DNA of 64,000 nt from Pseudomonas reinekei. Lineage in GTDB: Bacteria; Pseudomonadota; Gammaproteobacteria; Pseudomonadales; Pseudomonadaceae. A model generated the notes under the pieces. The model had not been told where the DNA came from, ran no database searches, and saw only the letters and a program-made list of their open reading frames with translations. The stretch is taken from contig NZ_MSTQ01000018.1 in the NCBI RefSeq assembly GCF_001945365.1, positions 44,390-108,389 of the forward strand. The letters run 5' to 3'. The position numbers were made by a program, and so were the translations under genes. Shown piece after piece: positions 8,279-17,054 of the stretch. Position 1 is the first letter of the stretch; every line of letters starts with the position of its first letter.

Positions 8279-8500
8279 AGAGTCAGCAGGCCCAGTCTGA
8301 TTGAAACAATGGCTGTATCGACAACGCCCACGGGCGATGCCGTTGATAGATGCCGGAATCGTTGCATTTTGCGGGTTTAGTGCGCAACCGTCATCCGTAA
8401 AGTGTAGATGTCCGGGATTTCAATGCGCCCTCACCACATGAGCCGTTAATAAACCGAGCGGTACTTGTAACTTCCAACCCCCACCCGCATAAATCACTCT

Positions 8501-11500
8501 ATGAACCTGCCCATCCCCGCAGACAGTGCACTGAGCGGCTTCCACCCCGCCGTCAGCGCCTGGTTCAATCACACCTTTCCCGCGGTCACCGCCGCCCAGG
8601 CCAGGGCGTGGCCGTTGATTCGCCAGCGCCGCTCGACGTTGATCGCGGCGCCCACCGGTTCCGGCAAGACCCTCACCGCCTTCCTCGCCGTCATCGACGA
8701 CCTGGTGCATCGCGGCCTGGAAAGCCCTGAAGGCTTGCCCGACGCAACCCTGGTGGTCTACATCTCGCCACTCAAGGCACTGTCCAACGACATCCGCATC
8801 AACCTGCAAAACCCGCTCGCCGGCATCACCGAACAATTGCGCCTGATGGGCCTGCCGCCATTGCAGATCACCACCGCCGTGCGCACTGGCGATACGCCGC
8901 AAAAAGACCGCACGGCGATGCGCAAAACCGCGCCGCACATTCTGGTGACCACCCCGGAATCGCTCTACGTGCTGCTCGGGTCCGATTCCGGCCGACAAAT
9001 GCTCCGCTCCACGCGCACGGTCATCGTCGACGAAATCCACGCCATCGCCGCCAGCAAACGCGGCAGTCACCTGGCCTTGAGCCTCGAACGCTTGCAGGCG
9101 CTGTGCGCCGAGCCGTTGGTGCGCATCGGCCTGTCGGCCACGCAGAAACCCATCGACGCTGTCTCGCGCTTTCTCGCAGGCCGCGACCGTCCCTGCGAAA
9201 TCGTCGACATCGGCCACGCCCGCCCACGGGATCTGGACATCGAAGTGCCGCCCGTGCCGTTGTCGGCAGTGATGGCCAATGATGTCTGGGAGCTGGTCTA
9301 CGACCGCCTCGCCGCCCTCGCCCGAGAACATCGCACCACGCTGATTTTCGTCAACACCCGACGCCTGGCCGAACGCTTGAGCCGACACCTGAGCGAGCGC
9401 CTGGGCAAGGACGCCGTGGCCGCCCACCACGGCAGCCTGGCCAAGGCGTTTCGCCTCGACGCCGAGCAGCGGCTCAAGCGCGGCGAGTTGCAAGTGCTGA
9501 TCGCCACGGCATCGCTAGAACTGGGTATCGATATCGGCGATGTCGACCTGGTGTGCCAAATCGCCTCGCCGCGTTCGATCTCCGGGTTTCTGCAAAGGGT
9601 TGGCCGCTCCGGACACCAGGTGGGCGGCACGCCCAAGGGTCGTTTGTTCGCCACCACTCGCGACGACCTGATCGAATGCGCCGCATTGCTGGACTGCGTC
9701 CGCCGGGGCGAACTCGATACGTTATTGATTCCCGTGGCACCACTGGACGTTCTGGCGCAACAGATCATCGCCGAAGTCAGCTGTCAGGAATGGCAGGAGC
9801 AGGCGTTGCTGGAGATGCTGCGCCGCGCTTCGCCCTACGCCGAACTCGACGACAAACACTATCAGGCACTGCTGCACATGCTGGCCGAAGGCTACAACGG
9901 CCGTCAGGGTATCCGCAGCGCTTACCTGCACCGCGACGCCGTCACCCGCAGCCTGCGCGGGCGCCGTGGCGCGAAGCTGACGGCGGTGACCAGCGGCGGG
10001 ACTATTCCGGACAACGCCGACTACAGCGTGCTGCTCGAACCCCAAGGGCTGAACATCGGCAGCGTCAACGAAGACTTCGCCGTGGAAAGCATCGCCGGGG
10101 ATATCTTTCAGCTGGGCAATACGTCCTATCGCATCCTGCGCGTGGATACCGGCAAAGTGCGGGTCGAAGATGCACAGGGCCAGCCGTCGACCATTCCGTT
10201 CTGGCTCGGCGAGGCGCCGGGACGCAGTGCCGAATTGTCGGTGGCCGTCGCCCGTCTGCAAGCGCATCTCGATGAGTTGCTGGGCGCCACGCCGGGCAAC
10301 TTGCAACCGAGTCTCGACTGGCTGACGGACACCCTCGGCCTGAACCTGGCCAGCGCCGGGCAATTGGTCGAATACCTCGCCCGGGCGCGCCAGACCCTCG
10401 GCGCCCTGCCATCGCAAGATACGCTGCTGATGGAGCGTTTTTTCGACGAGTCCGGCGGCACGCAATTAATCATTCACAGCCCGTTCGGCAGCCGCATTAA
10501 CCGCGCCTGGGGCCTGGCCCTGCGCAAGCGTTTCTGCCGTACCTTCAACTTCGAACTGCAGGCCGCCGCCAGCGAAGATGCCATCGTACTGTCGCTGTCC
10601 ACCAGCCACAGCTTTGAGCTGGACGACGTCTGGCGCTACCTGCACAGCAACAGTGCCGAGCACCTCCTGATTCAAGCGGTACTCGACGCACCGTTGTTCG
10701 GCGTGCGCTGGCGCTGGAATGCCGGGGTCGCCCTGGGCCTGCCGCGCTACAGCGGCGGACGTAAAGTAGCGCCACAAATCCAGCGAATGAAAAGTGAAGA
10801 CCTGATCGCCAGCGTGTTTCCCGACCAGATCGCCTGCGTGGAAAACCTCGCCGGCGAGCGGGAAATTCCCGACCATCCGCTGGTGGAACAAACCCTCGAC
10901 GATTGCCTGCACGAAGCCATGGACTGCGAAGGCTGGCTGGCCTTGCTGCGGCGCATGGAGCGCGGCGACGTTCGCCTGATCAGCCGCGACTTGCCGGCGC
11001 CCTCGCCGCTGGCGGCAGAAATCCTCAGCGCTCGCCCCTACACCTTTCTCGACGACGCGCCGCTTGAGGAGCGCCGCACGCAGGCGGTGCTCAACCGACG
11101 CTGGAGCGATCCGCAATCCACCGACGACCTCGGCGCGCTGGATGCCGAGGCGATTGTCGCCGTGGGCGAAGAAGCCTGGCCTGCACCCTCTAATGTCGAT
11201 GAGATGCACGAGGCATTGATGAGCCTGGCGTGCATCACCGACACCGAGGCCCGGGCCAATCCGCACGGGCTCGACTGGCTGCAAACCCTGGCCGACAGCG
11301 GGCGTGCCTGCCAGATCAATCGTGCCCTGTGGCTGCCACGGGAACGCCTGAACTGCCTGCGGGCAGTCTATCCACAGGCCGAGATGAGGCCGGAGCTGGA
11401 AGCGTTGCCGGGTTTTGATGCCCCCTGGGAAGTGGACGACGCCGTACGGGAAGTGATGCGTGCGCGGCTCAGTGCTTTCGGCCCGTTGCCGCTGAAAGCG

Positions 11501-12805
11501 ATTGCCGAACCGCTCGGGTTACCGACGATTCAAGTCAACCAGGCCTTGGCGCAACTGGAGCGCGAAGGTTACGTGCTGCGAGGCCGATTCACCCCGGGCT
11601 GCGCCGAAGAAGAGTGGTGCGAACGGCACCTGCTCGCGCGAATTCACCGCTACACGGTCAAGCGTTTGCGGCGGGAAATCGAGCCCGTGGCGTTGCAGGA
11701 TTTCATGCGGTTTCTGTTCGACTGGCAGCATCTGTCCAGCACGGCCCAAGGTCAGGGCAATGCGGTGTTGCCGGCGATCATCGCGCAATTCGAAGGCTAC
11801 CCCGCCGCCGCATCAGCCTGGGACAGCGACATCCTCCCGGCGCGCATCAAGGACTATTCGCCGACCTGGCTCGATGAGCTGTGCCGCAACGGCAAACTGG
11901 TGTGGACCCGCCTGACCGCGCCCAACAAGAGCGCCGGTACCGCCCTGCGCAGTACGCCCATTGTGTTGTTGCCGCGCAACCGGGTCGGGCTCTGGAGCGA
12001 GTTGACCGAGCAAACGCCGGTCAGCGAGCTGTCGCCGAAAACACAAAAGGTCCACGCGGCCCTTAGCCAACAGGGCGCACTGTTTTTTGACGAGCTGACT
12101 CATGAAGCACACCTGCTGCGCTCGGAACTGGAAATCGCCTTGCAGGAATTGGTCGGCGCCGGGCTGGTGAACGCTGACAGCTTTGCCGGTCTGCGGGCGT
12201 TGATCACTCCGGCCAGTAAACGGCAGAACCGCAGCAGCCGACGCGGGCGCGGGGCCTTTGTCGGGGGGATGGATGACGCCGGGCGCTGGGCGTTGCTCAG
12301 GCGTGGTGTCGCTGCGCCGGTTGTGGATAATCCGCGTCCGGCAGCAATACCCGCCGAGACCCTGGAACACATCGCCATGACCTTGTTGCGTCGCTATGGC
12401 GTGGTGTTCTGGCGATTGCTTGAGCGGGAGGCAGATTGGTTACCGAGCTGGCGGGAATTGCTGCGCACTTTCCATCGCCTGGAAGCCCGGGGCGAGATTC
12501 GTGGCGGGCGGTTTGTCAGTGGCCTGGCGGGCGAGCAATTTGCGTTGCCTGAGGCCATACCGTTGCTGCGCGAAGTCCGGCGCCGGCCCCATGACGGGAG
12601 CTTGATTGCGGTGTGCGGGGTTGATCCGCTGAACCTGGCCGGCACGCTGCTGCCTGGCGTGAAAGTCCCGGCGCTGGTGAGTAATCGATTGGTGTATCGC
12701 GATGGGTTGCCGGTGGCGGCGCAGATTGCGGGCAAGCAGGTTTTTTGGATGGAACTGGATCAGTCGGTCAGTGCCGAGATCAGTAACAGGCTGATCCGGT
12801 ATTGA
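8501..12805 (+). CDS. lhr: Lhr-type large DEAD/DEAH ATP-dependent helicase
   Basis: The 1434-residue protein has the Lhr layout. RecA-like domains carry motif I APTGSGKT (about 49-56), VDEIHAI (motif II, DEIH form) and SATQK (motif III). Motifs IV-VI follow, including RVGRSGH. Winged-helix and Lhr-core domains come next, and then a long C-terminal extension. Lhr proteins are 3'-5' nucleic acid translocases linked to DNA repair. It stands alone, with 222 bp of non-coding DNA upstream and about 150 bp downstream. Start ATG 8501 is the first in frame. Confidence 0.9.
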   Translation: MNLPIPADSALSGFHPAVSAWFNHTFPAVTAAQARAWPLIRQRRSTLIAAPTGSGKTLTAFLAVIDDLVHRGLESPEGLPDATLVVYISPLKALSNDIRINLQNPLAGITEQLRLMGLPPLQITTAVRTGDTPQKDRTAMRKTAPHILVTTPESLYVLLGSDSGRQMLRSTRTVIVDEIHAIAASKRGSHLALSLERLQALCAEPLVRIGLSATQKPIDAVSRFLAGRDRPCEIVDIGHARPRDLDIEVPPVPLSAVMANDVWELVYDRLAALAREHRTTLIFVNTRRLAERLSRHLSERLGKDAVAAHHGSLAKAFRLDAEQRLKRGELQVLIATASLELGIDIGDVDLVCQIASPRSISGFLQRVGRSGHQVGGTPKGRLFATTRDDLIECAALLDCVRRGELDTLLIPVAPLDVLAQQIIAEVSCQEWQEQALLEMLRRASPYAELDDKHYQALLHMLAEGYNGRQGIRSAYLHRDAVTRSLRGRRGAKLTAVTSGGTIPDNADYSVLLEPQGLNIGSVNEDFAVESIAGDIFQLGNTSYRILRVDTGKVRVEDAQGQPSTIPFWLGEAPGRSAELSVAVARLQAHLDELLGATPGNLQPSLDWLTDTLGLNLASAGQLVEYLARARQTLGALPSQDTLLMERFFDESGGTQLIIHSPFGSRINRAWGLALRKRFCRTFNFELQAAASEDAIVLSLSTSHSFELDDVWRYLHSNSAEHLLIQAVLDAPLFGVRWRWNAGVALGLPRYSGGRKVAPQIQRMKSEDLIASVFPDQIACVENLAGEREIPDHPLVEQTLDDCLHEAMDCEGWLALLRRMERGDVRLISRDLPAPSPLAAEILSARPYTFLDDAPLEERRTQAVLNRRWSDPQSTDDLGALDAEAIVAVGEEAWPAPSNVDEMHEALMSLACITDTEARANPHGLDWLQTLADSGRACQINRALWLPRERLNCLRAVYPQAEMRPELEALPGFDAPWEVDDAVREVMRARLSAFGPLPLKAIAEPLGLPTIQVNQALAQLEREGYVLRGRFTPGCAEEEWCERHLLARIHRYTVKRLRREIEPVALQDFMRFLFDWQHLSSTAQGQGNAVLPAIIAQFEGYPAAASAWDSDILPARIKDYSPTWLDELCRNGKLVWTRLTAPNKSAGTALRSTPIVLLPRNRVGLWSELTEQTPVSELSPKTQKVHAALSQQGALFFDELTHEAHLLRSELEIALQELVGAGLVNADSFAGLRALITPASKRQNRSSRRGRGAFVGGMDDAGRWALLRRGVAAPVVDNPRPAAIPAETLEHIAMTLLRRYGVVFWRLLEREADWLPSWRELLRTFHRLEARGEIRGGRFVSGLAGEQFALPEAIPLLREVRRRPHDGSLIAVCGVDPLNLAGTLLPGVKVPALVSNRLVYRDGLPVAAQIAGKQVFWMELDQSVSAEISNRLIRY

Positions 12806-12961
12806 TGTTGTCTGGGCCGGCCGCTTCGCGCTATCGCCCGCAAGCCGGCGCCTGCAGGCCTTGTGGCAACCTCAGAAACGCATGCCGTTCATAGCCCCAC
12901 CGAAACTTTCGTCGCCGCCCCGCAGTCAGCAAAAGAAGGCGGCACTCAGACGGGAGGCGAC

Positions 12962-13099
12962 ATGGCGGTGATTCACATCGGAATTTCAGGTTGGCGCTAC
13001 ACGCCCTGGCGGGAGGATTTCAACCCAGAGGGCTTACCCCAGAAGCGCAGTCTGCTCACCGCTCCCGGCCAACCCGTGGTCGAAGGAGTGATGCCATGA
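12962..13099 (+). pseudogene. remnant of a DUF72 gene with a large internal deletion
   Basis: ATG 12962, preceded by GGGAGGCGAC, opens MAVIHIGISGWRYTPWREDF, the N-terminus of DUF72 (YecE-like) proteins, which normally run to about 240-300 residues. After about 30 residues homology stops and the frame ends 16 residues later (46 in all). The stop TGA overlaps the ATG of the next gene, an end typical of operon coupling. This is best explained by a deletion of the gene's middle that left both ends in frame. It could instead be a short expressed peptide. Confidence 0.7.
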
Positions 13100-13893
13100 G
13101 CCTGTCCGAACCGATCGGCGTCACGGACGAGCAAGCGTCCGTCAACACTGCCGTTCACCGCTTTACCGTACTGACGGTCAACACGCACAAGGGTTTCACG
13201 GCATTGAATCGGCGTTTCATTTTGCCGGAGTTGCGTGAAGCGGTGCGCAGCGTCTCTGCTGACGTGGTGTTTTTGCAGGAAGTCCACGGCACTCATGAAC
13301 AGCACCCAAAGCGCTACAGCAATTGGCCGGCGATGCCGCAGTACGAGTTTCTCGCCGACACGCTGTGGCCGCAGTTTGCCTACGGACGCAATGCGGTTTA
13401 TCCGGCGGGCGATCACGGCAATGCGCTGCTGTCGAAATTCCAGATCGTTCGCCACGACAACCTCGACGTCTCTATCAGTGGTCATGAGAACCGCGGCATC
13501 CTGCATTGCGTACTGCGTCTGCCCGGCGACGGGCCGGAGGTCCACGCGATCTGCGTTCACCTGGGCCTGCGTGAAGCCCACCGCAATGAACAACTCAACC
13601 TGCTCGCCCGGCGCCTGGCGGAGCTGCCCAGTGAGGCGCCAGTGATCGTCGCCGGCGACTTCAACGATTGGCGCCAGCGCGCCGATGGCCTGCTCAAACC
13701 CTGCGGACTGCACGAGGTGTTCGCCCAGCATCACGGCAAACCGGCGCGCAGTTTTCCCGCACGTCTGCCGGCCCTGCGCCTGGATCGCATCTACGTGCGC
13801 AACCTCAAGGCCAGCCGTCCGCAAGTGCTGACGACCCGGCCCTGGTCTCACCTTTCGGATCACGCACCGCTCTCGGTGGAGATCGAGCTATGA
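13096..13893 (+). CDS. ybhP: endonuclease/exonuclease/phosphatase family protein, YbhP-like
   Basis: The product has 265 residues. Family motifs are TVNTHKGF, VVFLQEVHG (metal-binding Glu), AGDFNDW and SDHAPL (catalytic Asp-His), in the right order. ATG 13096 overlaps the DUF72 remnant stop. It is followed by clsB with a 4-bp ATGA overlap and by ybhN, the same order as E. coli ybhP-ybhO-ybhN. The activity of YbhP is not well defined; a phosphodiesterase or phospholipid-linked role is inferred from the neighbours. Confidence 0.85.
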   Translation: MSLSEPIGVTDEQASVNTAVHRFTVLTVNTHKGFTALNRRFILPELREAVRSVSADVVFLQEVHGTHEQHPKRYSNWPAMPQYEFLADTLWPQFAYGRNAVYPAGDHGNALLSKFQIVRHDNLDVSISGHENRGILHCVLRLPGDGPEVHAICVHLGLREAHRNEQLNLLARRLAELPSEAPVIVAGDFNDWRQRADGLLKPCGLHEVFAQHHGKPARSFPARLPALRLDRIYVRNLKASRPQVLTTRPWSHLSDHAPLSVEIEL

Positions 13894-15182
13894 GCATCCC
13901 GTCGATGGAAAAAACTACGCTGGAAACGATTGCCGCGCCGCCCATGAGTGCGCCGACGGCGGTCGACGTCGAGTACGGCTGGCAAGGCAACAACCGGGTC
14001 GAACTGCTGGAAAACGGCGAAGCCTATTTCCCCCGGGTGTTCGAGGCGATGCGCCAGGCCAAAACCGAAATCCTCCTGGAAACGTTCATTGTCTTTGAGG
14101 ACAAGGTCGGCGATGAATTGAAGGAGGTGCTCATCGAAGCCGCTCAACGGGGCGTGCGCGTCACTGCCAGTTTCGATGGGTTTGGTTGCGGCGAACTGAG
14201 CACCGCTTATCTCACCGCCCTGAGCGGTGCCGGCGTGCACTTGCAAATGTTCGACCCGGCGCCCAAGCGCCTGGGCATTCGCACCAATTGGTTCCGGCGC
14301 CTGCACCGCAAGATCGTGGTCGTCGACGGGACGATCGCGTTCATCGGCGGGATCAATTTTTCAGCTGACCATTTGGCCGACTTCGGCCCCGAGGCGAAGC
14401 AGGATTATTCGGTTGAAGTAGAAGGCCCGGCAGTGGCCGACATTCATCACTTCGCCCTGCTGCAATGCGGTCGCCCGGCGCGTGCCAAATATTGGTGGCA
14501 ACGCCGACGACAACGGCGCTCGGAACTGGCCGTGACCGATCACGATGGCCAGGTGCGTTTGGTGTACCGCGACAACGCCGAGCACTCGACCGACATCGAG
14601 GAGGTTTACCGCCTGGCGTTGCGCACGGCGCAGCGGCGCGTGGTCATCGCCAACGCGTACTTTTTTCCCGGCTACCGGTTGCTGCGGGAAATCCGCAACG
14701 CATCTCGACGCGGCGTTGAAGTGCGCCTGATTCTGCAGGGTCAGCCGGACATGCTGGTGGCCAAACTGGCCGCGCGGATGACCTACGATTACCTGCTCAA
14801 GTCCGGGGTGAAAATTTTCGAATACTGCGACCGGCCACTGCACGGCAAAGTCGCGCTGGTGGACGAAGACTGGAGCACCGTCGGCTCCAGCAACCTGGAC
14901 CCGTTGAGCCTGTCGATGAACCTGGAGGCGAACGTATTGATCCGCGACCGAGCGTTCAACCGTGACCTGTTCGAACGGCTCGAAGTACTCGCCGATCACC
15001 ATTGCAAGGCCATGTCGGTAGACAAGGCCCCGCGCGGGCGCATCTGGCACATGACCGTGGGTTTCCTGGTGTTCCACTTCCTGCGGCATTTCCCGGCCTG
15101 GGCCGGGTGGCTGCCCGCACATAAACCACGTCTGAAAACGTTCACCCCACCGACCGGGAGCGATCAACATGAGCCGCAGTGA
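13890..15182 (+). CDS. clsB: cardiolipin synthase B (phospholipase D family)
   Basis: The 430-residue protein has two HKD catalytic motifs: His139-Lys141-Asp146 (LHRKIVVVDGTIAFIGG) and a second from His318 (LHGKVALVDEDWSTVGSSN). No membrane segments precede the first domain, which separates it from ClsA and agrees with ClsB. The enzyme joins phosphatidylglycerol with another phospholipid to make cardiolipin at the inner membrane. The start overlaps the ybhP-like stop, and its end overlaps ybhN by 14 bp. Confidence 0.92.
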   Translation: MSIPSMEKTTLETIAAPPMSAPTAVDVEYGWQGNNRVELLENGEAYFPRVFEAMRQAKTEILLETFIVFEDKVGDELKEVLIEAAQRGVRVTASFDGFGCGELSTAYLTALSGAGVHLQMFDPAPKRLGIRTNWFRRLHRKIVVVDGTIAFIGGINFSADHLADFGPEAKQDYSVEVEGPAVADIHHFALLQCGRPARAKYWWQRRRQRRSELAVTDHDGQVRLVYRDNAEHSTDIEEVYRLALRTAQRRVVIANAYFFPGYRLLREIRNASRRGVEVRLILQGQPDMLVAKLAARMTYDYLLKSGVKIFEYCDRPLHGKVALVDEDWSTVGSSNLDPLSLSMNLEANVLIRDRAFNRDLFERLEVLADHHCKAMSVDKAPRGRIWHMTVGFLVFHFLRHFPAWAGWLPAHKPRLKTFTPPTGSDQHEPQ

Positions 15183-16155
15183 AGCACACGCGGCGCCCCA
15201 CGCCGATCAACCGGCCAAGTCGCGTCTGGGCCGCTGGAAAAGGCCGCTGACCCTGCTGTTTTTTCTGGCACTGATTGTCCTGTTGACGATGTTTGCCCAG
15301 CGCATCGAATGGGCCGAAGTGCTCGAGACTCTGGCAGATTTCAAAGTGCGCACCTTGATCATCGCGTCGAGCCTGACCTTGGTGAGTTTTCTGGTGTATG
15401 CCTGTTTCGACCTGATCGGCCGCACTTACATCCGTCAGGACCTGACGTGGAAACAGATCCTGCCGGTGGGGATCATCAGCTATGCGTTCAACCTCAACCT
15501 GAGCGCCTGGGTGGGTGGCATCGCCATGCGTTATCGCCTGTATTCGCGGCTTGGAGTGAGCAAAGCCAACATTGCGAAAATCCTCGGCCTGAGCCTGGCG
15601 ACCAACTGGTTCGGCTACATGCTGATCGCTGGCGTGGTGTTCAGCAGTGGGCTGGTGCGGATGCCGCCAGGCTGGCAACTGAGCAGTGGTGCTCTGCAAG
15701 CGGTGGGCGTGCTCCTGCTGTTGGTGAGCGCCGGGTATCTGGCGGCGTGCCAGTTCTCCAGGCGGCGGGAATGGTCGATTCGCGGCGTGGAAATCAATCT
15801 GCCCTCGCTGCGCATGGCGATCCTGCAACTGGCCCTCGGTGCCCTGAACTGGTCACTGATGGCGGCGGTGATTTTCACTTTGCTGCCGAGCAAACTGGAC
15901 TATCCGTTGGTGTTGGGTGTGTTGCTGATCAGCGCCATTGCCGGGGTCATCACCCACATTCCCGCCGGGCTCGGCGTGCTCGAGGCAGTGTTCGTCGCGT
16001 TGCTGCAACACGAGGCTTCACGGGGGAGTCTGGTGGCGGGGTTGCTGGCGTATCGGGCGATCTATTTTCTATTGCCGCTGTTGATCACGCTGGTGATGTA
16101 TCTGCTGGTGGAGGCCAAGGCCAAGTCGTTGCGGATATCGAAGAAACCCAAATGA
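15169..16155 (+). CDS. ybhN: YbhN/UPF0104-family membrane protein (lysylphosphatidylglycerol synthase TM-like)
   Basis: The 328-residue product has about eight hydrophobic segments and matches the flippase-like TM domain of MprF proteins without the aminoacyl transferase domain. Position after clsB, with a 14-bp overlap, repeats the E. coli operon. A role in moving or presenting lipids is inferred; no enzyme domain is present. The segment AGVITHIPAGLGVLEAVF near residues 260-280 is the family signature region. Confidence 0.88.
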   Translation: MSRSEAHAAPHADQPAKSRLGRWKRPLTLLFFLALIVLLTMFAQRIEWAEVLETLADFKVRTLIIASSLTLVSFLVYACFDLIGRTYIRQDLTWKQILPVGIISYAFNLNLSAWVGGIAMRYRLYSRLGVSKANIAKILGLSLATNWFGYMLIAGVVFSSGLVRMPPGWQLSSGALQAVGVLLLLVSAGYLAACQFSRRREWSIRGVEINLPSLRMAILQLALGALNWSLMAAVIFTLLPSKLDYPLVLGVLLISAIAGVITHIPAGLGVLEAVFVALLQHEASRGSLVAGLLAYRAIYFLLPLLITLVMYLLVEAKAKSLRISKKPK

Positions 16156-16176
16156 TGAGCAGTGCCTGATCTGCGG

Positions 16177-16273
16177 CCTTCGCGAGCCGGCTCGCTGCCA
16201 CACGGGGTCAGTGGTGAACTCAAGATCGACAGACACCGCCGAGCCCTTGTGGGAGCGAGCCTGCTGGCGAAGG
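16177..16273. repeat. diverged REP pair
   Basis: Arms 16177-16202 (CCTTCGCGAGCCGGCTCGC) and 16248-16273 are imperfect inverted copies related to the REP at 796 and 5497, with a 45-nt spacer instead of 17. It looks like an older or differently assembled pair between two convergent genes. Confidence 0.7.
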
Positions 16274-16295
16274 TGCCCAAAAGAACACCAGAAAA

Positions 16296-17054
16296 TCACT
16301 TGGACTGAATAATGCTCAACCGCTCACCCACCACCATTTCCGTGATCCAGTCCACGAGGATCGAGGTGTAGGCCTGCTGTGAAACGGGATCACTCAACGC
16401 ATGATCGGCCCCGTCGATAATTCGGTGGGTCAACGAGTGCGTCTGCTGGCACGCCGCGCGGTAACTCATGATGGTCGCGTGAGGCACGTAATCATCGGTT
16501 TCCGATTCCACCAACAGCACATCCCCGGTGAACTCCGAGCACGCATGCAAGGCGCGATTGCTCTCGGCGCGCACCAGCGTACTGCGGTAATCGCGCAGGT
16601 CGAGCTTGTCCAGATCCCGTTTTGGCGTGTGCCATTTATCGTCGCGATACAGCGCCGGTACCCGCAGCGCCAGCCATCGCACGGGGCGCAACGACGTCAG
16701 GATAGAGGCCAGGTAGCCGCCGTAACTGGTGCCCACCACGGCAATGGCCGACGTATCCAGCGCCGGGTGCGCCAGCAAGCGGTCATAGGCCGCCAGCAGG
16801 TCACGCAGATTATCTTCACGGGTCACCCGGGACAGGGGAATGCCGGTGCCGCCGGTGTGGCCGCGCAGGTCGAACGTCAGGCAGACACACCCCAGGCCAG
16901 CGATGCCCTTGGCCCGCTCCAGATCCCGTTCCTGACTACCCCCCCAACCGTGCACAAACAGCACGCCGGGAACCTTCGATTTGGGACTGAGGAACGTCCC
17001 GCTCATTTGTTCATCGTCGATGTCGATTTGAATGCTTTCGCTTCTAGCCGTCAT
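16296..17054 (-). CDS. alpha/beta hydrolase (prolyl-oligopeptidase/acyl-hydrolase type)
   Basis: The 252-residue protein carries the oxyanion segment HGWGG (35-39), the nucleophile elbow GTSYGG with Ser110, and late Asp and His (ETDDYVP, GADHAL) that complete a triad. There is no signal peptide. It is translated from an ATG that overlaps the end of the DUF3182 gene by 11 bp, so the two are coupled. The substrate is unknown; the fold resembles cytosolic esterases and peptidases. Confidence 0.82.
   Translation of the reverse strand: MTARSESIQIDIDDEQMSGTFLSPKSKVPGVLFVHGWGGSQERDLERAKGIAGLGCVCLTFDLRGHTGGTGIPLSRVTREDNLRDLLAAYDRLLAHPALDTSAIAVVGTSYGGYLASILTSLRPVRWLALRVPALYRDDKWHTPKRDLDKLDLRDYRSTLVRAESNRALHACSEFTGDVLLVESETDDYVPHATIMSYRAACQQTHSLTHRIIDGADHALSDPVSQQAYTSILVDWITEMVVGERLSIIQSK

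Noticed and set aside
8420..12370. Several antisense frames inside the Lhr helicase gene
   Set aside because: They are shadows of the helicase frame, with no recognisable domains.
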